Source: Palaemon carinicauda
Taxonomy: Eukaryota > Arthropoda > Malacostraca > Decapoda > Palaemonidae
Direction of reading: 5' to 3'
NCBI RefSeq assembly: GCF_036898095.1
Contig: NC_090751.1
Span: 48,569,053 to 48,633,052, forward strand
DNA: 64,000 nt
Shown: piece after piece, positions 1 to 11,284 of the stretch
Position numbering within the stretch: the stretch's first letter is position 1
Layout of the letters: the number at the start of each line of letters is the position of its first letter
Notes under the pieces: generated by a model
Databases searched by the model: none
What the model was told of the DNA's origin: nothing
The model's input: the letters and a program-made list of their open reading frames with translations, nothing else
Program-made: the position numbers and the translations under genes

Positions 1-147
1 TTTTAGGCCCTAATACCATCGCGTATTAGACCATAGTAATTCGTCTGAACGCCCGCGAGATCTTCCAGCCTTCCCGCAATTTAACGTAACGTTTGTAGAG
101 TTAAATGGCGGGACTTTCGAATGATCAGTTCGAAATTCCCGACAGCT
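1..147. repeat. Interspersed repeat R1, copy 1
   Basis: The first 147 bases match, in reverse complement, the stretch 52131-52260. Shared blocks include CGCCCGCGAGATCTTCCA, AGTTAAATGGCGGG and TTCGAATGATCAGTTCGAAA. No coding capacity is visible. The copy may continue left of the window. It reads directly into the TAA-tailed repeat that follows. I do not recognise the family. Confidence 0.6.
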
Positions 148-155
148 TTGTTAAA

Positions 156-372
156 GGTTTTATAGTTTATATAGGAAATATTAAGTTTAATGTTACTGTT
201 CTTAAGATATTTTATTTTTCCTTGTTTCCTTTTCTCACTGAGCTATTTTCCCTGTTGGGGCCCATGGGCTTATATCATCCTGCTTTTTCAACTATGGTTG
301 TAGCTTAGCAAGTAATAGTAATAATAATGATGATGATAATAATAATAATAATAATAAAAATAATAATAATAT
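156..372 (+). repeat. TAA-tailed repeat, 3' part (copy a)
   Basis: From TTATAGTTTATATAGGAAAT through the block ending AGCTTAGCAAGTAATA this matches the 3' end of the longer copy at 34640-35279, then runs into an ATA/ATG-rich simple tail. It looks like the 3' end of a retroposed short element whose family tail is (TAA)n. There is no open frame of interest; the 67-codon frame here is incidental. Confidence 0.65.
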
Positions 373-1272
<900 letters not shown>

Positions 1273-1470
1273 GACCTATTACAAAGACAAATCCATTCAA
1301 TTACTACTACTAACTTATTCAATCAGCTTTTGTTTTCATTATTGTTTGTTGACGTTTCTCATTTCCTCGAGTGACCTATTACAAAGACGAATCCATTCAA
1401 TTACTACTACTAACTTATTCAATCAGCTTTTGTTTTCATTATAGTTTGTTGACGTTTCTCATTCAATCAA
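1273..1470. repeat. Two-copy 100-bp tandem duplication
   Basis: The 100-base unit beginning GACCTATTACAAAGAC at 1273 is repeated at 1373 with very few substitutions; the second copy departs at about 1470. No coding role is visible. The next 230 bases (to 1702) hold nothing I recognise. Confidence 0.9.
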
Positions 1471-1702
1471 ATTTTATTACTACTCTAACAGGTCAGAAAA
1501 TTTTATTTCTTCTTAGAATAGTTTCCAGTCACTATCCTAATACAATAAAAATGTTTTAGTTGGCGCCGATACCTTAGTCTTAGTCTATTTTAGCAAGCTT
1601 ATTGCCCATTTTACCAAGTTTGATCTATAATTCAAAACTGTTACGATCCCATGAGCAATCCATACCCTAGCCTACAACTGGTAAAGGTAAAATTTGTATT
1701 TT

Positions 1703-2644
1703 TGTAGTGAATTACAGGGCAATGTAACCTAGGAAAAAAACTACTGTTTATAGAAAAAATTACGCTCTCTTCAAATATGACACTCTTTTCCGTCGCAAAT
1801 GAATAGTTTCAGAAATATATATACATCTATATCCTACGATAATGGGGGACCCCCAGTGGGAACTCGGGGTTTTGGGTGGGGAAAACATACTGGGGAAACG
1901 ATATAGAATTGTTTTCCTATAGTAAATAACGTGAATTAACCGAATTTGATGTTCATTTCAATCGGAAACAAACAGATCAACCAATTCGGATAACTTTGAG
2001 TTGCACGGTGTCACTTCTCTTACGAACGAACGATAACATTAGCAACGTTACCAATAATACACAGTGTTACCAACGTTGATGTATGGTACAAAGAGTTACC
2101 AACGGCACGCTGACATTACTAAAGATAGTAATGATAGATATTTCCATATATATTTTAAATAATTTCTCCATATAAGTTTTACTCAATATATAAAAAGTAC
2201 AAAAAGGGCACAGAACCTAACAAACCCACCTAACCTAGCCTAGTAGTATGACAGGTCACAAAATAACATTTGATCTACATCGGACGTTGGCAGCATTGGT
2301 TACTGTACTTTTTCATGACGCAATCTTTGTAACGGCGCCTCCAAAGTTTATCCAGATATACTGTTTTGTATTTTCCTCCGGTTATTATAATTTCAAGAAG
2401 GTAATGTATAGAGAAGAAAAGGCTTGTTTTACATTTATATATCGATTCCCCAGTATGTTTTCCCCACCCAAAACCCCGAGTTCCCACTGGGGGTCTCCCA
2501 TTATTGGAGGATATAGATGTATATATATTTCTGAAACTATTAATTTGCGACGGGAACGAGTGTCATTTTCGAAGAGAGCGTAATTTTTTCTATAAGAAAA
2601 AGTAGTTGTTTTCCTAGGTTACATTGCCCTGTAATACACTACAA
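1703..2644. mobile_element. Foldback-type element, copy 1
   Basis: Two arms of about 210-230 bases, 1703-1930 and about 2405-2644, are inverted complements. Left-arm blocks such as ATTACAGGGCAATGTAACC, CTCGGGGTTTTGGGTGGGG and TTTCAGAAATATATATACAT recur inverted on the right. The 470-base centre carries no transposase-like frame. This is the layout of a non-autonomous DNA transposon with long terminal inverted repeats. The superfamily is undetermined because no clear target duplication was found. Confidence 0.75.
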
Positions 2645-2650
2645 TGAAAC

Positions 2651-3812
2651 CGTAAAATTATAGAACAACACGGGAAAACATTTCTAAAAGGAAATACAGC
2701 TTTTCCCGTCCATAACTATAATAAAACCGCTTTACTCACAGTAAATATTGTGTTTGCAATGAATCTGACCTTTATTTTCACTGTAAATAAGTCATTCTAC
2801 CATTACAGACAGACATAGGTGGGAACCAGGGACTTTGGGTGTGTGAAAACAGGACAAAATGTGATTATTCAACACTTACGAAATTTGTAAATGCCCACAT
2901 CACCAAACAAACCCACATTAACCTAACCTTGTAGTTCCCAGGACACAGATGTAGCTGGAGCATGCCCCCCTCCTAGGTCAGAAAGGGGGATCATTCCAAG
3001 GTCAAAAACTTCAAAGTAAATGACAAATAAATCCTTACATTACGATAATGTAAATGACAAATAAATCCTTACCAAAATCGCACTTTATACCCTTTAACCT
3101 TTGAGGGATAACACAATGAGCTTTTGAAAAATTATTCACTACACAAGGAAGAGTGAAACTGCTATAGCATCGAAACAGCTAAAATGGCAGCCATTACACT
3201 TTGTTGTGTTGGGCTCTATAACGCATACATAACAGCTACAAAGGAACTGAGAAGTTGTCCTAAAAAAATGGGGTGTGTCACAGAACTGCCTATGTCACAC
3301 TCAAGCATACATACATGTCCAAATATGGTAAACTTTGTCATATGGTAGGGGAAGGAAGGAAGTGGAGCTACTGACAAATAAATGACCAGGAGTAATTCTG
3401 TTGGTAGAAAGAAAGAATAAAGTCGGTATCGCGGAACAAGATGTACACAAATGCAACAATGGGAGCAGATACGTCTGACTTGTAAACTGTAAACAAAAGT
3501 GAAATAAATATTTCAAGGGAAGATGATCCCCATATTTTGTGGAATTTTCTTGGATTTATTATGCATCCCACAGAATAATGTATAGAGAAGCAAAGGTTAG
3601 TTTTACCAATATTTATCAATTCAACAGTAAATTTTACTCACCCAAAACCCCCGGTTCATTACTGTAGGATATAATAAGGTATATCTTATTACTTATTTAT
3701 TTGTGACAAATAAAGGTCATTTTCAAATAAAACAGGAATTTTTCTTTATATAAACCTATTTTTTCTTTAGTAAAGTTTTCCCCATGTTGTTATATAATTA
3801 TACCCTGGTAAA
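2651..3812. mobile_element. Foldback-type element, copy 2 (diverged)
   Basis: A second, older copy follows copy 1 directly. Its left arm (2651-2880) and right arm (about 3575-3812) are imperfect inverted complements. They share with copy 1 the blocks for GACCTTTATTT, GGGAACC and TTTGGGTG, plus the ends around TTATAGAACAACA. There is no coding frame of note inside. Confidence 0.55.
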
Positions 3813-4173
3813 TATTTATGTGCGTACTGTTCAACATAGCGATTGTGAATTATGAATATTCTTCCCGATGCATTTTACAGTTTCAAACAATTCTTATATC
3901 AATTTGTTCCAGAAATTGATAGTTGTTTCTTGCACGAATACAAACCTTCCTCTAATTATATCAAGTACATTGTTTTCAGCAAAGCTGAACTTTCCAGGAT
4001 AATTTTTAGTGAGGGGGGTGGGGGTAGCCTGCTACCCCAGTCACTCACACCTGGGTTGAGTAATCACTTTGCTTTTTTAGTTCGGTATATACGGACATAC
4101 TGCCCACACTAACAATTCAACTGGCTTTGATAATTCTTTTTCTCTTTTCAGATTGTGCGAGAGACTTGGTCCT

Positions 4174-7100
4174 ATGCGTACCTGTCCAGATCCTGAAGGC
4201 CACTCTTGTGGCACCTTCATATAAGGCATTGAGACGGACCCCCACCTGCTGTGTCCGACCTGTCAGGGCCGCCGGTGTTTGAGGGACAATACCTATATTG
4301 TGTAGGGAGTGGTCTGCCTCCCAGTGGAGGAGGTTCAAGCGACGTTAAAAGAAATCCAACCATGCTTCTTCACCTTCGGGGTCTTCCTCGAAGTTGAAGA
4401 AACACTGGTCTTATACTTCTACCCCCAAATCTCTTACCGAAGCTACTCCTCCACCGTTTCTTTCCAAAGAACCGCTGAGTAGCAGCGCAGCCCTGGTTAC
4501 TCTAGGTCAACCTTTCGGTGCGGGGTACGATGTTGATTTCCCCCAGTGAGTCGGCCTCGTCCCTTCCCGCAGGAGGTGCCTGTGCTATGTCTGAGTTGTT
4601 TTCCTTTTGGCCATCACTGGGCGTTGGTGGCCTCCTTTCAAAGTAGTTCCTCTTTGACCTACTCTGAGTAGGCGTTCATCTCCTTCCTCCGTGGAGGTTC
4701 CTCTTTCTGTGAGAGCAAGTAATGCAGCCAGTTAGTCAAACTTTTGGTCTGAGGGTGTTGTTGATCCACCAAGAGCAATGGCAGCTAACTCTCCCAGTGC
4801 TTCTCCTGCGGGGGAACACATCTCTCATTTGCGAGAGAGCCGCCAAAGGGCAACGGCGGCTTAGACACTCTCATGCTTCTCCTCCAAGTGCGGAGATAGA
4901 AGCAAACGCCCCGCCCCCCAGGCAGCTTTCAAGTTGACGCAGACTCCCCCTCCGGAGAAACCTGCTGCATGTTCCTCTACGAACGTCCATCAGTTGAAGA
5001 TGTTTGTCACTCCTCTCCATCCTCGGCGTACTTCTCCTAGAGGTGTCAGGAGCCAAATTTTTTTAACCTAAGGGTTACAGTTACGTTGACCCCTCAGGGT
5101 CTCGTGACCAACATACTTTAGGCCTGCGTGGTCAAGAGCCTTCGGACTATCGTTGCTGAGAGTATGTGCGCTCTAGCAACTCGGGACCTTTGAGTTCCCG
5201 TCATATTGCGCCTGGGCTCTTGTGACACCAGAGGCCCTTTAGATCCTCGTCGCATTGAACCTAAGGGTTTTTGCGGAATGGAACTCCCACCAGTTGCGTT
5301 GAGCTTTTGGGCTCTCACAACATTGGATATTTTAGAGCTGGATTGTTCTCGTTCCAACCATCACGCTGAGATGCAGGTTTCACGTGACAAGGAGGTTTCG
5401 GTCTCCCATTGCGCAGCTCCCTTGGGATCTCGTAACCCAGGTTGCGCTGAGCCTTCGGGTTCTCGTACCTCCCACAATGCGTAACTTTCGGGCCCTCATG
5501 GCAGGGAGACTTCAGTTTTCCATTGTGTTAATCCCTCAGGAATGCGCAACCCCGGTTTCGTTGAGCCCCCGGGCTCTTGGGCCAGCCGTTACGGTGAGCT
5601 TTCGGGCTCTCGTTAAAGGGAGACTTCAGTCGCGCGGAACCTTCGGGTTCTCGAGACACTGGTTACGCGGAGCCTTTGGGCTGTTGTAACTTACGTTACG
5701 AGGATTTTTAGTTCCCGTGAGCTCAGATATGACGAGCTTCAGGAACGAGAACATCCAGGTCGTCTTCTTCACACCCCCCCCCCCCAGATCCCCTTCCCTC
5801 CAGAGGGAGTCTCTGACACAGCATCAGTCAGTAAGCAGCCATGGTTTGGCTCCCTTATCAGAGCTGTAGTTCAGGCGGTCAAGCCTGCCTTCTTTGAGTT
5901 GGGCCTCAAACCAAGGGCAGCTCCGACCCTACTGAAGAGGAAGAGAGGAGTAGAAGTCGTGGTGACTTCTTCCAGGGTCAAGCTGGCTCCTAGGAAATCC
6001 TTGAGTAAGGCTCCCTCTTCCCCTCAGACTTTCTCTCCATCTCCTGTGGACGAAGATTTTCCGTCCTCAGGGGAATCTACCGAGGTGAGACGTTCTCTCA
6101 TCACACCAATGGGAGAAACCCCACCTCGAGCAGGAGAATCGTCTCGAGTTGGGGCGGAGAAGAGCCCTCAGACTTCGTTATTGGAGTCCTGTATCCCTCC
6201 TAGGAGAGAACCTAAGGACTCTAAGACCATCTCTAAGTCTTCCTCTAGGATTTGAGCAGAGCCAACGAGACCATCGGAGAACGTCCACGTGTCCCCCCAA
6301 GTAGAGCCTTTGGGGACGGGAGACTTTGCTGCCAGTTCTCCAGAAGTCAGAGCATGCCTTCTGGCAGGTCCTGACCCTGATGAGGCATCTCAATGGGTTC
6401 CCAGACCCTGAGATTCCTCCTCGTGAGGGCAAGAACATGGTCCTGGACCGAGTCTTTGGCACCCAGAAACCCACTAAGGCCAGTGCGGCTTTGCCCTGGT
6501 CCCAAGGGGTGAAGAGTGCCAGGGACAAGGTTGAGGGCCAGCTCACCAAACTCGCCTCCTCCAGCCGTTCCACTGATGGCAACAAGCTCTTCCCTCCTCC
6601 TCGTATCCACCAGAGGAGGTACTTTGAGATCATGGAGGAGTCTTACTTAGCTCTTCCCCTGCACCACTCTGTGGAAGAGCTTACCAAGGGAGTCCCTCTA
6701 GAGAGGCTCTCTAGCCGGCAAGTGACTTTCTCGGCGTCAGAGATCCTAAGTCAGGAGAAGGTTGCGAAGTGTGCCATGCAGGCTACTTCGTGGCTGGACG
6801 TCTGGCTGGGGTCTATTGGTATCCTGTTGTGATCCGAGGATCTGTCTAAGGAGAGCACCAGGAAAGCCCTGGAGACCTTCCTCCTTTCGGGCACCCGCAC
6901 CATTGACTTTCTGGCCCCCCACCAAGTCTCGAACTTGTGGGCCAATTCCATCTTAAAACGACGTTCTGCGGTGGCAGAAAGGTTCCATTCGAAGGTCCCA
7001 GCCGTCGAAGTCAGCAGGCTCAGATATTCTTCCCTTTTGGGAAAGAATCTGAGCCTAAAGATGTGGAACAGGCAGCTGAGAGGTGGAGGAAATCCAATTA

Positions 7101-7311
7101 GGACTCTCTCCTCCAGAGGGCTCTCACATCAAAGCCCTACAAACCTCCAGCACCTCAACAACCTCACCCGTCCAAGACAACGAAACTGGCAGTGGCAGCA
7201 AAGACGATGGTGTCCAAACAGCAGCCCTTTCCTGTCAAAGACAAGAAAGGCAAAAAGTCCTCCAGGGGAGGGAAAAATCCTAGAGGGAGTGGCCGAGGCC
7301 GCAAACGCTAG
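4174..7311 (+). pseudogene. Gag-like ORF1 of element A, broken
   Basis: Reading begins at the ATG at 4174 and stops after 16 codons at a TAA (4222-4224), but the frame resumes. It shows a Cys/His cluster (CPDPEGHSC, then DPHLLCPTC and CLRDNTYIVC) that parallels the N-terminal cluster of gag in element C. A middle zone (about 5080-5720) is a degenerate array built on a GAGCCTTCGGGCTCTCGT-like motif, encoding PSGSR-type peptides. The C-terminal half is more conserved (6326-6832, then to 7311, with TGA at 6830 and TAG near 7098). It ends in a Lys/Arg/Gly-rich tail, GRGRKR. The function is inferred to be structural or nucleic-acid binding, as for gag of this order. The tail overlaps the start of the pol frame. 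Confidence 0.7.
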
Positions 7312-7324
7312 GATCGGAAATCCC

Positions 7325-9382
7325 CCTGTATGTCCACCAGTAGGGGGATGCCTACAAAGTTGCGCGATCAGGTGGCAGCAACTCTGGGCCGATTCCTGGA
7401 CGATTTCCGTAATCAGTCAGGGATATCGCGTCCTGTTCACAACATCTCTACCTCCCCTGACAGTGGATCCAGTGTCGTTAAGCTCCTATGCCATGGGATC
7501 GGCAAAGGAGCAAGCCCTACGGGCAGAAGTCGAGACCATGTTAAAGAAGGATGCTCTCCAGGAGGTCGTCGACGGTTTCCCAGGCTTCTTCAGTCGACTC
7601 TTTCTTGTAAAGAAGGCGTCTGGAGGCTGGAGACCAGTCATCGACCTCTCAGCTCTGAACAGGTTTGTCAAACAAACTCCGTTCAGCATGGAGACAGCAG
7701 ACACGGTCAGACTTGCTGTGAGACCACAAGACTTCATGTGTACACTGGACCTGAAGGACGCGTACCTCCAGATCCCAGTCCATTCGTCTTCAAAGAAGTA
7801 CTTAAGATTCAGCCTAGACAACAAGATCTACCAGTACAAGGTGCTGTGTTTCGGTCTCTCCACAGCACCTCAGGTATTTACCAGAGTGTTCACCCTGATT
7901 TCTTCGTGGGCACACAGGATCGGCATCCGTCTCCTCCATTATCTGGATGACTGGCTGATCCTGGCAGACTCGGAGTCGACCCTTCTTCGACACCGAGACA
8001 AGCTTCTAGGAATTTGCCAAGATCTAGGGATCATGGTAAATCTAGAGAAGTCTTCTCTGCTTCCAACTCAACGACTGGTATATCAAGGTATGATGTTAGA
8101 CACCAATCTCCACAAAGCCTTCCCATCAGACGACAGGATAGCAAGTCTGGGGAGGGTCACAGACCCTTTCCTCAGACAGGAAGAACTCCCCGCCCAATTG
8201 TGGTTACGTCTCCTCGGTCACCTTTCTTGACTGGCCCGTCTAGTTCCAAACGGTCGCCTCAGGATGAGATCCCTGCAATGGCGACTCAAGTCCCGGTGGA
8301 ATCAAGGACACGATTCCCTGGACGTCTTGGTCCCTATGGGTCCTGCGGAACGGACGGATCTTCAGTGGTGGGTGACAGACGAGAACCTACGAAAGGGAGT
8401 GGATCCTCTCGTCCTACCCCCAGATTTGATGCTGTTTTTGGACGCCTCAAAAAAAGGATGGGGGGCCCATGCTCTGGACCACAGGACCTCAGGCCTGTGG
8501 TCAGAATCAGAAAAGTGCCTCCCCATAAATCTGCTAGAAATGAAGACCATATTCCTGGCACTTCAGCAGTTCCAGCAGTACCTGGCGGGTCACTCCGTAG
8601 TGGTGATGAGCGACAACAACACGGTAGTGGCCTACATAAACAAGCAGGGAGGTACCTTTTCAGAGCAGCTATCCCATCTTGCAGTAGAGATACTGAGATG
8701 GACTGAAGTTCACTCGATTCCACTATCAGCTCGCTTCATTCCAGGCAAGAGGAATGTGCTCACCGACAGTCAGAGCAGGGCATCACAGGTAGTGAGTACC
8801 GAGTGGTCTTTGGATCGTCTAGTAGCCAACAAAGTCCTGACTTTGTGGGGTTCCCCGACGGTGGATCTGTTCGCGACAGCCTTGAATTTCAAGCTTCCGC
8901 TGTACTGCTCCCCAGTCCCAGACCCCAAGGCACTCTGGCAAGATGCCTTCTAACAACGGTGGGACAACATCAACGTGTACGCCTTTCCCCCGTTCTGTCT
9001 GATGAGGGTGCTCAACAAGACCAGAATATCGGTCAACCTATCTATGACCTTAATAGCTCCGCTATGGCATCACGCAGAGTGGTTTCCGGACCTTCTGCAG
9101 CTCCTGACGGAACTCCCGAGAGAACTTCCTCCACGACTCGAGTTACTCAAACAACCACACGCCAACATCTTTCAAAAAGCCGTAGCTTCGCTGCGGCTTC
9201 ACGCTTGGAGACTATCCAGCATCGCCTCACAGAGAGAGGCTTTTCGCAACTTATTGCGGAAAGGATGTCTGGACACCTGCGAAAGTCATCCGCAGGGGTC
9301 TACCAGGCGAAGTGGAGAGTTTTCTGTGGTTGGTGTCGTGGAAGGGGTATCTCTCCACTCGATGCCACTATTCCAGCAATAG
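7325..9382 (+). pseudogene. Reverse transcriptase-RNase H of element A, two stops
   Basis: One frame carries RT then RNase H. RT motifs are FLVKKASGGWRPVIDLSALN, LDLKDAYLQIPV, CFGLSTAPQVF and the intact catalytic YLDDW. RNase H keeps its four acidic positions: FLDAS, EMKTIF, MSDNN and the D of NVLTDSQSR. Past RNase H comes the VDLFAT...YCSPVPDP segment typical of DIRS pol proteins, then a tail to 9382. Only TGA at 8228-8230 (between RT and RH) and TAA at 8951-8953 interrupt it. The enzyme would copy the element RNA to DNA. The -1 frame is also largely open here (7330-7950, 8014-8706) and leads into the recombinase. Confidence 0.9.
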
Positions 9383-10250
9383 CGAAGTTTCTTGTGTATT
9401 TGCAGGAGGAAATGCGCCTTTCAGTCTCGGCAGTGAAAGGCTATCGCTCAGCCTTAAGTCATGCCTTCAGGCTCAAAGGAATGGACATTTCTTCTTCGCT
9501 GGAACTTTCTCTACTCATACGAAGTTATGAACTTACCTGCCCTCAGTCGGAAGTGAGACCTCCTCCATGGAATGTGGTTCGAGTTCTCAGGTCTCTTGAG
9601 AGACCTCCCTTCGAACCATTACGCCAGGCTTCTGATCACCACCTGACTTGGAAGACGGTGTTCCTACTCGCTTTGGCCTGGGCCAAACGAGTTAGCGAAC
9701 TTCATGGTCTCTGGTATGACATCGCCCATTCAAGGGGATGGGGGGAGGTAACGTTCAGATTCGTCCCTGAGTTTGTAGCCAAGACTGAAAATCCAGGAGT
9801 GCCGGACCCTCGGTTCGACTCTTTCCGGATTTCGAGTCTGCGTTCTGTAACAGATGACCCAGACCATCTCCTGCTGTGCCCAGTGAGGAGTCTGAGGCTC
9901 TATCTTAAGAGAACAGCTGCAGTTTGTCTGCGGGTCCAGGCATTGTTTGTTAGCCCCGGAAGGATGAAGAGGAGGGTCACTAAGAACACTATCTCAGCAT
10001 GGATTCACAGGGTTATCCATCATTCCCTGAATCCTGACCCACCTCCGTCACGTCGCCCCAGAGTACACATGTCAGGGGCATTGCTACGTCCATGGCCTTC
10101 AAGAGAAACTACTCTGCGACGCAAGTTTTACAAGCAGGGGTTTGGAAGCGTCAGATGACCTTCACAGCCCACTACCTGCAAGACGTGACCCACAGAAGGC
10201 TCGATACGTTCTCTATCGGCCCTGTGGTGACTGCACAACAGCTGGTTTAA
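9064..10250 (+). pseudogene. Tyrosine recombinase of element A, one frameshift
   Basis: The frame is -1 relative to RT-RH. An N-terminal SAM-like core-binding domain (KSSAGVYQAKWRVFCGWC, then AVKGYRSALSHAF) precedes the catalytic domain. That domain has the first Arg in AKRVSELHG and the segment DHLLLCPVRSLRLYLKRT. A one-base deletion near 10069 breaks the H-x-x-R box just after its His. In the shifted frame the Arg, the downstream HYLQDV with the nucleophile Tyr, and the stop at 10248-10250 are all still present. The start is uncertain; ATG 9064 is a plausible choice before the core-binding domain. The enzyme would integrate the circular DNA intermediate. Confidence 0.85.
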
Positions 10251-10740
10251 ACCTCAGGCTTCTTATTGGACAAGTAGCAGATGGTTGAGGGCATTGTTAC
10301 CCGGTCTTAGTCTGCATGAATGAAAAGGTATGCCTGGCCCTTATTCTTTTCTTCATCCTCCCCTCTCTTGGGGAAAGCAGCATCCTGGGTTCTCTGCACA
10401 CCTGACCTCAAACCACTGCAGGTAAACCATGTTCCCTTGTGTTCCTAGTGTTAAGATAATACTGTCACGTCCCCATACCCTTACGAGGTGGTATTGGGAA
10501 CGTCCTGTCTTAGAATTCCATCTAAAGGACTTCAGGTCAACTTCCTAGGACGAGTCACACTTCATTCCTTCACACACCAGCTTACGCAGGCCGCGGTCCT
10601 TGCAGAGCAAGGCACTTGCGAGGTGCAGGGACTCCTTATCTTGAGCGCTGACACACTCAGATACTGAGTCCCTGGGCAAAAAAAAGCCAGAAATGGCTGG
10701 GACTTACCACCCTACCTAAGGGTTAAGTCACCCATATTAA

Positions 10741-10838
10741 ATTGTGTGGTTTGTATTTCGGTTACGGAGCAGATGATAAATTCGTAGATAATTTGTATTT
10801 TTCCTAACCATAGAAACCTTAGCTATTTAATCAAACTT
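10741..10838 (+). repeat. Internal complementary region of element A
   Basis: The stretch joins a sequence complementary to the left terminus (GTTTGTATTTCGGTTACGG) directly to one like the right terminus (AAATTCGTAGATAATTTG). In DIRS-1 this region is held to template joining of the two ends during circle formation. The same arrangement occurs in elements D, E and F. Confidence 0.8.
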
Positions 10839-11083
10839 GCCCGCCAGCCCTGTCCCCCGGGAAGTCCTACCTCTAAGCAAAGTGAGCTAGTCACAGTTGT
10901 GTGAGGTGGGGAGGGGTAGCTAGCTACCCCTACCTACCCCTGCGCTAACTAGCAAGAGGGTAGTAAACCCTCATTAAAATTCTAATGGCTCGTAATTTTA
11001 GCTACGCTGAAAGTAATACCCATATTAAATAGCCAAGATTTGTATGTTTAGGAAAAATACAAATTATCTACGAATTTGTCATT
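10839..11083 (+). repeat. Right inverted terminal repeat of element A
   Basis: It contains GGGGTAGCTAGCTACCCC and GCTAACTAGC palindromic blocks, then CTAATGGCTCG and GAAAGTAATACCC, and ends in AAATTATCTACGAATTTG. The same blocks recur, inverted, at the low-coordinate ends of D, E and F, and at the far ends of E and G. The next 200 bases to 11284 hold nothing recognised. Confidence 0.85.
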
Positions 11084-11284
11084 TTGAACCTTTTACAAAT
11101 CATGGAGTCCAAAGGATTCCTAGGTAAATAAAACATAGTGGAATAAAACTCTCTCAACTATACTGAGATTCCTATTGCATGATTGACACACAGCAATAAG
11201 GAAAAGTCTGAGAAATAAACATGCAAAATAAAGCTGAAATCATATACATCATTACAGTACAAAATTAGACTAATCTATTTCCGT

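Larger units (their letters stand above)
3915..11083 (+). mobile_element. DIRS-like retrotransposon A (family 1), near full length
   Basis: The order along the + strand is a degenerate left inverted terminal repeat (about 3915-4085), gag, RT-RNase H, tyrosine recombinase, an internal complementary region (10741-10838) and a right inverted terminal repeat (10839-11083). Combining reverse transcriptase with a tyrosine recombinase, with inverted rather than direct terminal repeats, defines the DIRS order; these elements integrate through the recombinase and leave no target duplication. The copy is inactive: gag has several stops, RT-RH has two stops and the recombinase one frameshift, all described separately. 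It is the best guide for reading the more decayed family-1 copies D, E, F and G. Confidence 0.9.

Noticed and set aside
4131..4152. Splice-acceptor-like tract before gag of element A
   Set aside because: A pyrimidine tract plus CAG is present, but no donor or spliced leader could be identified and elements B and C show no equivalent.
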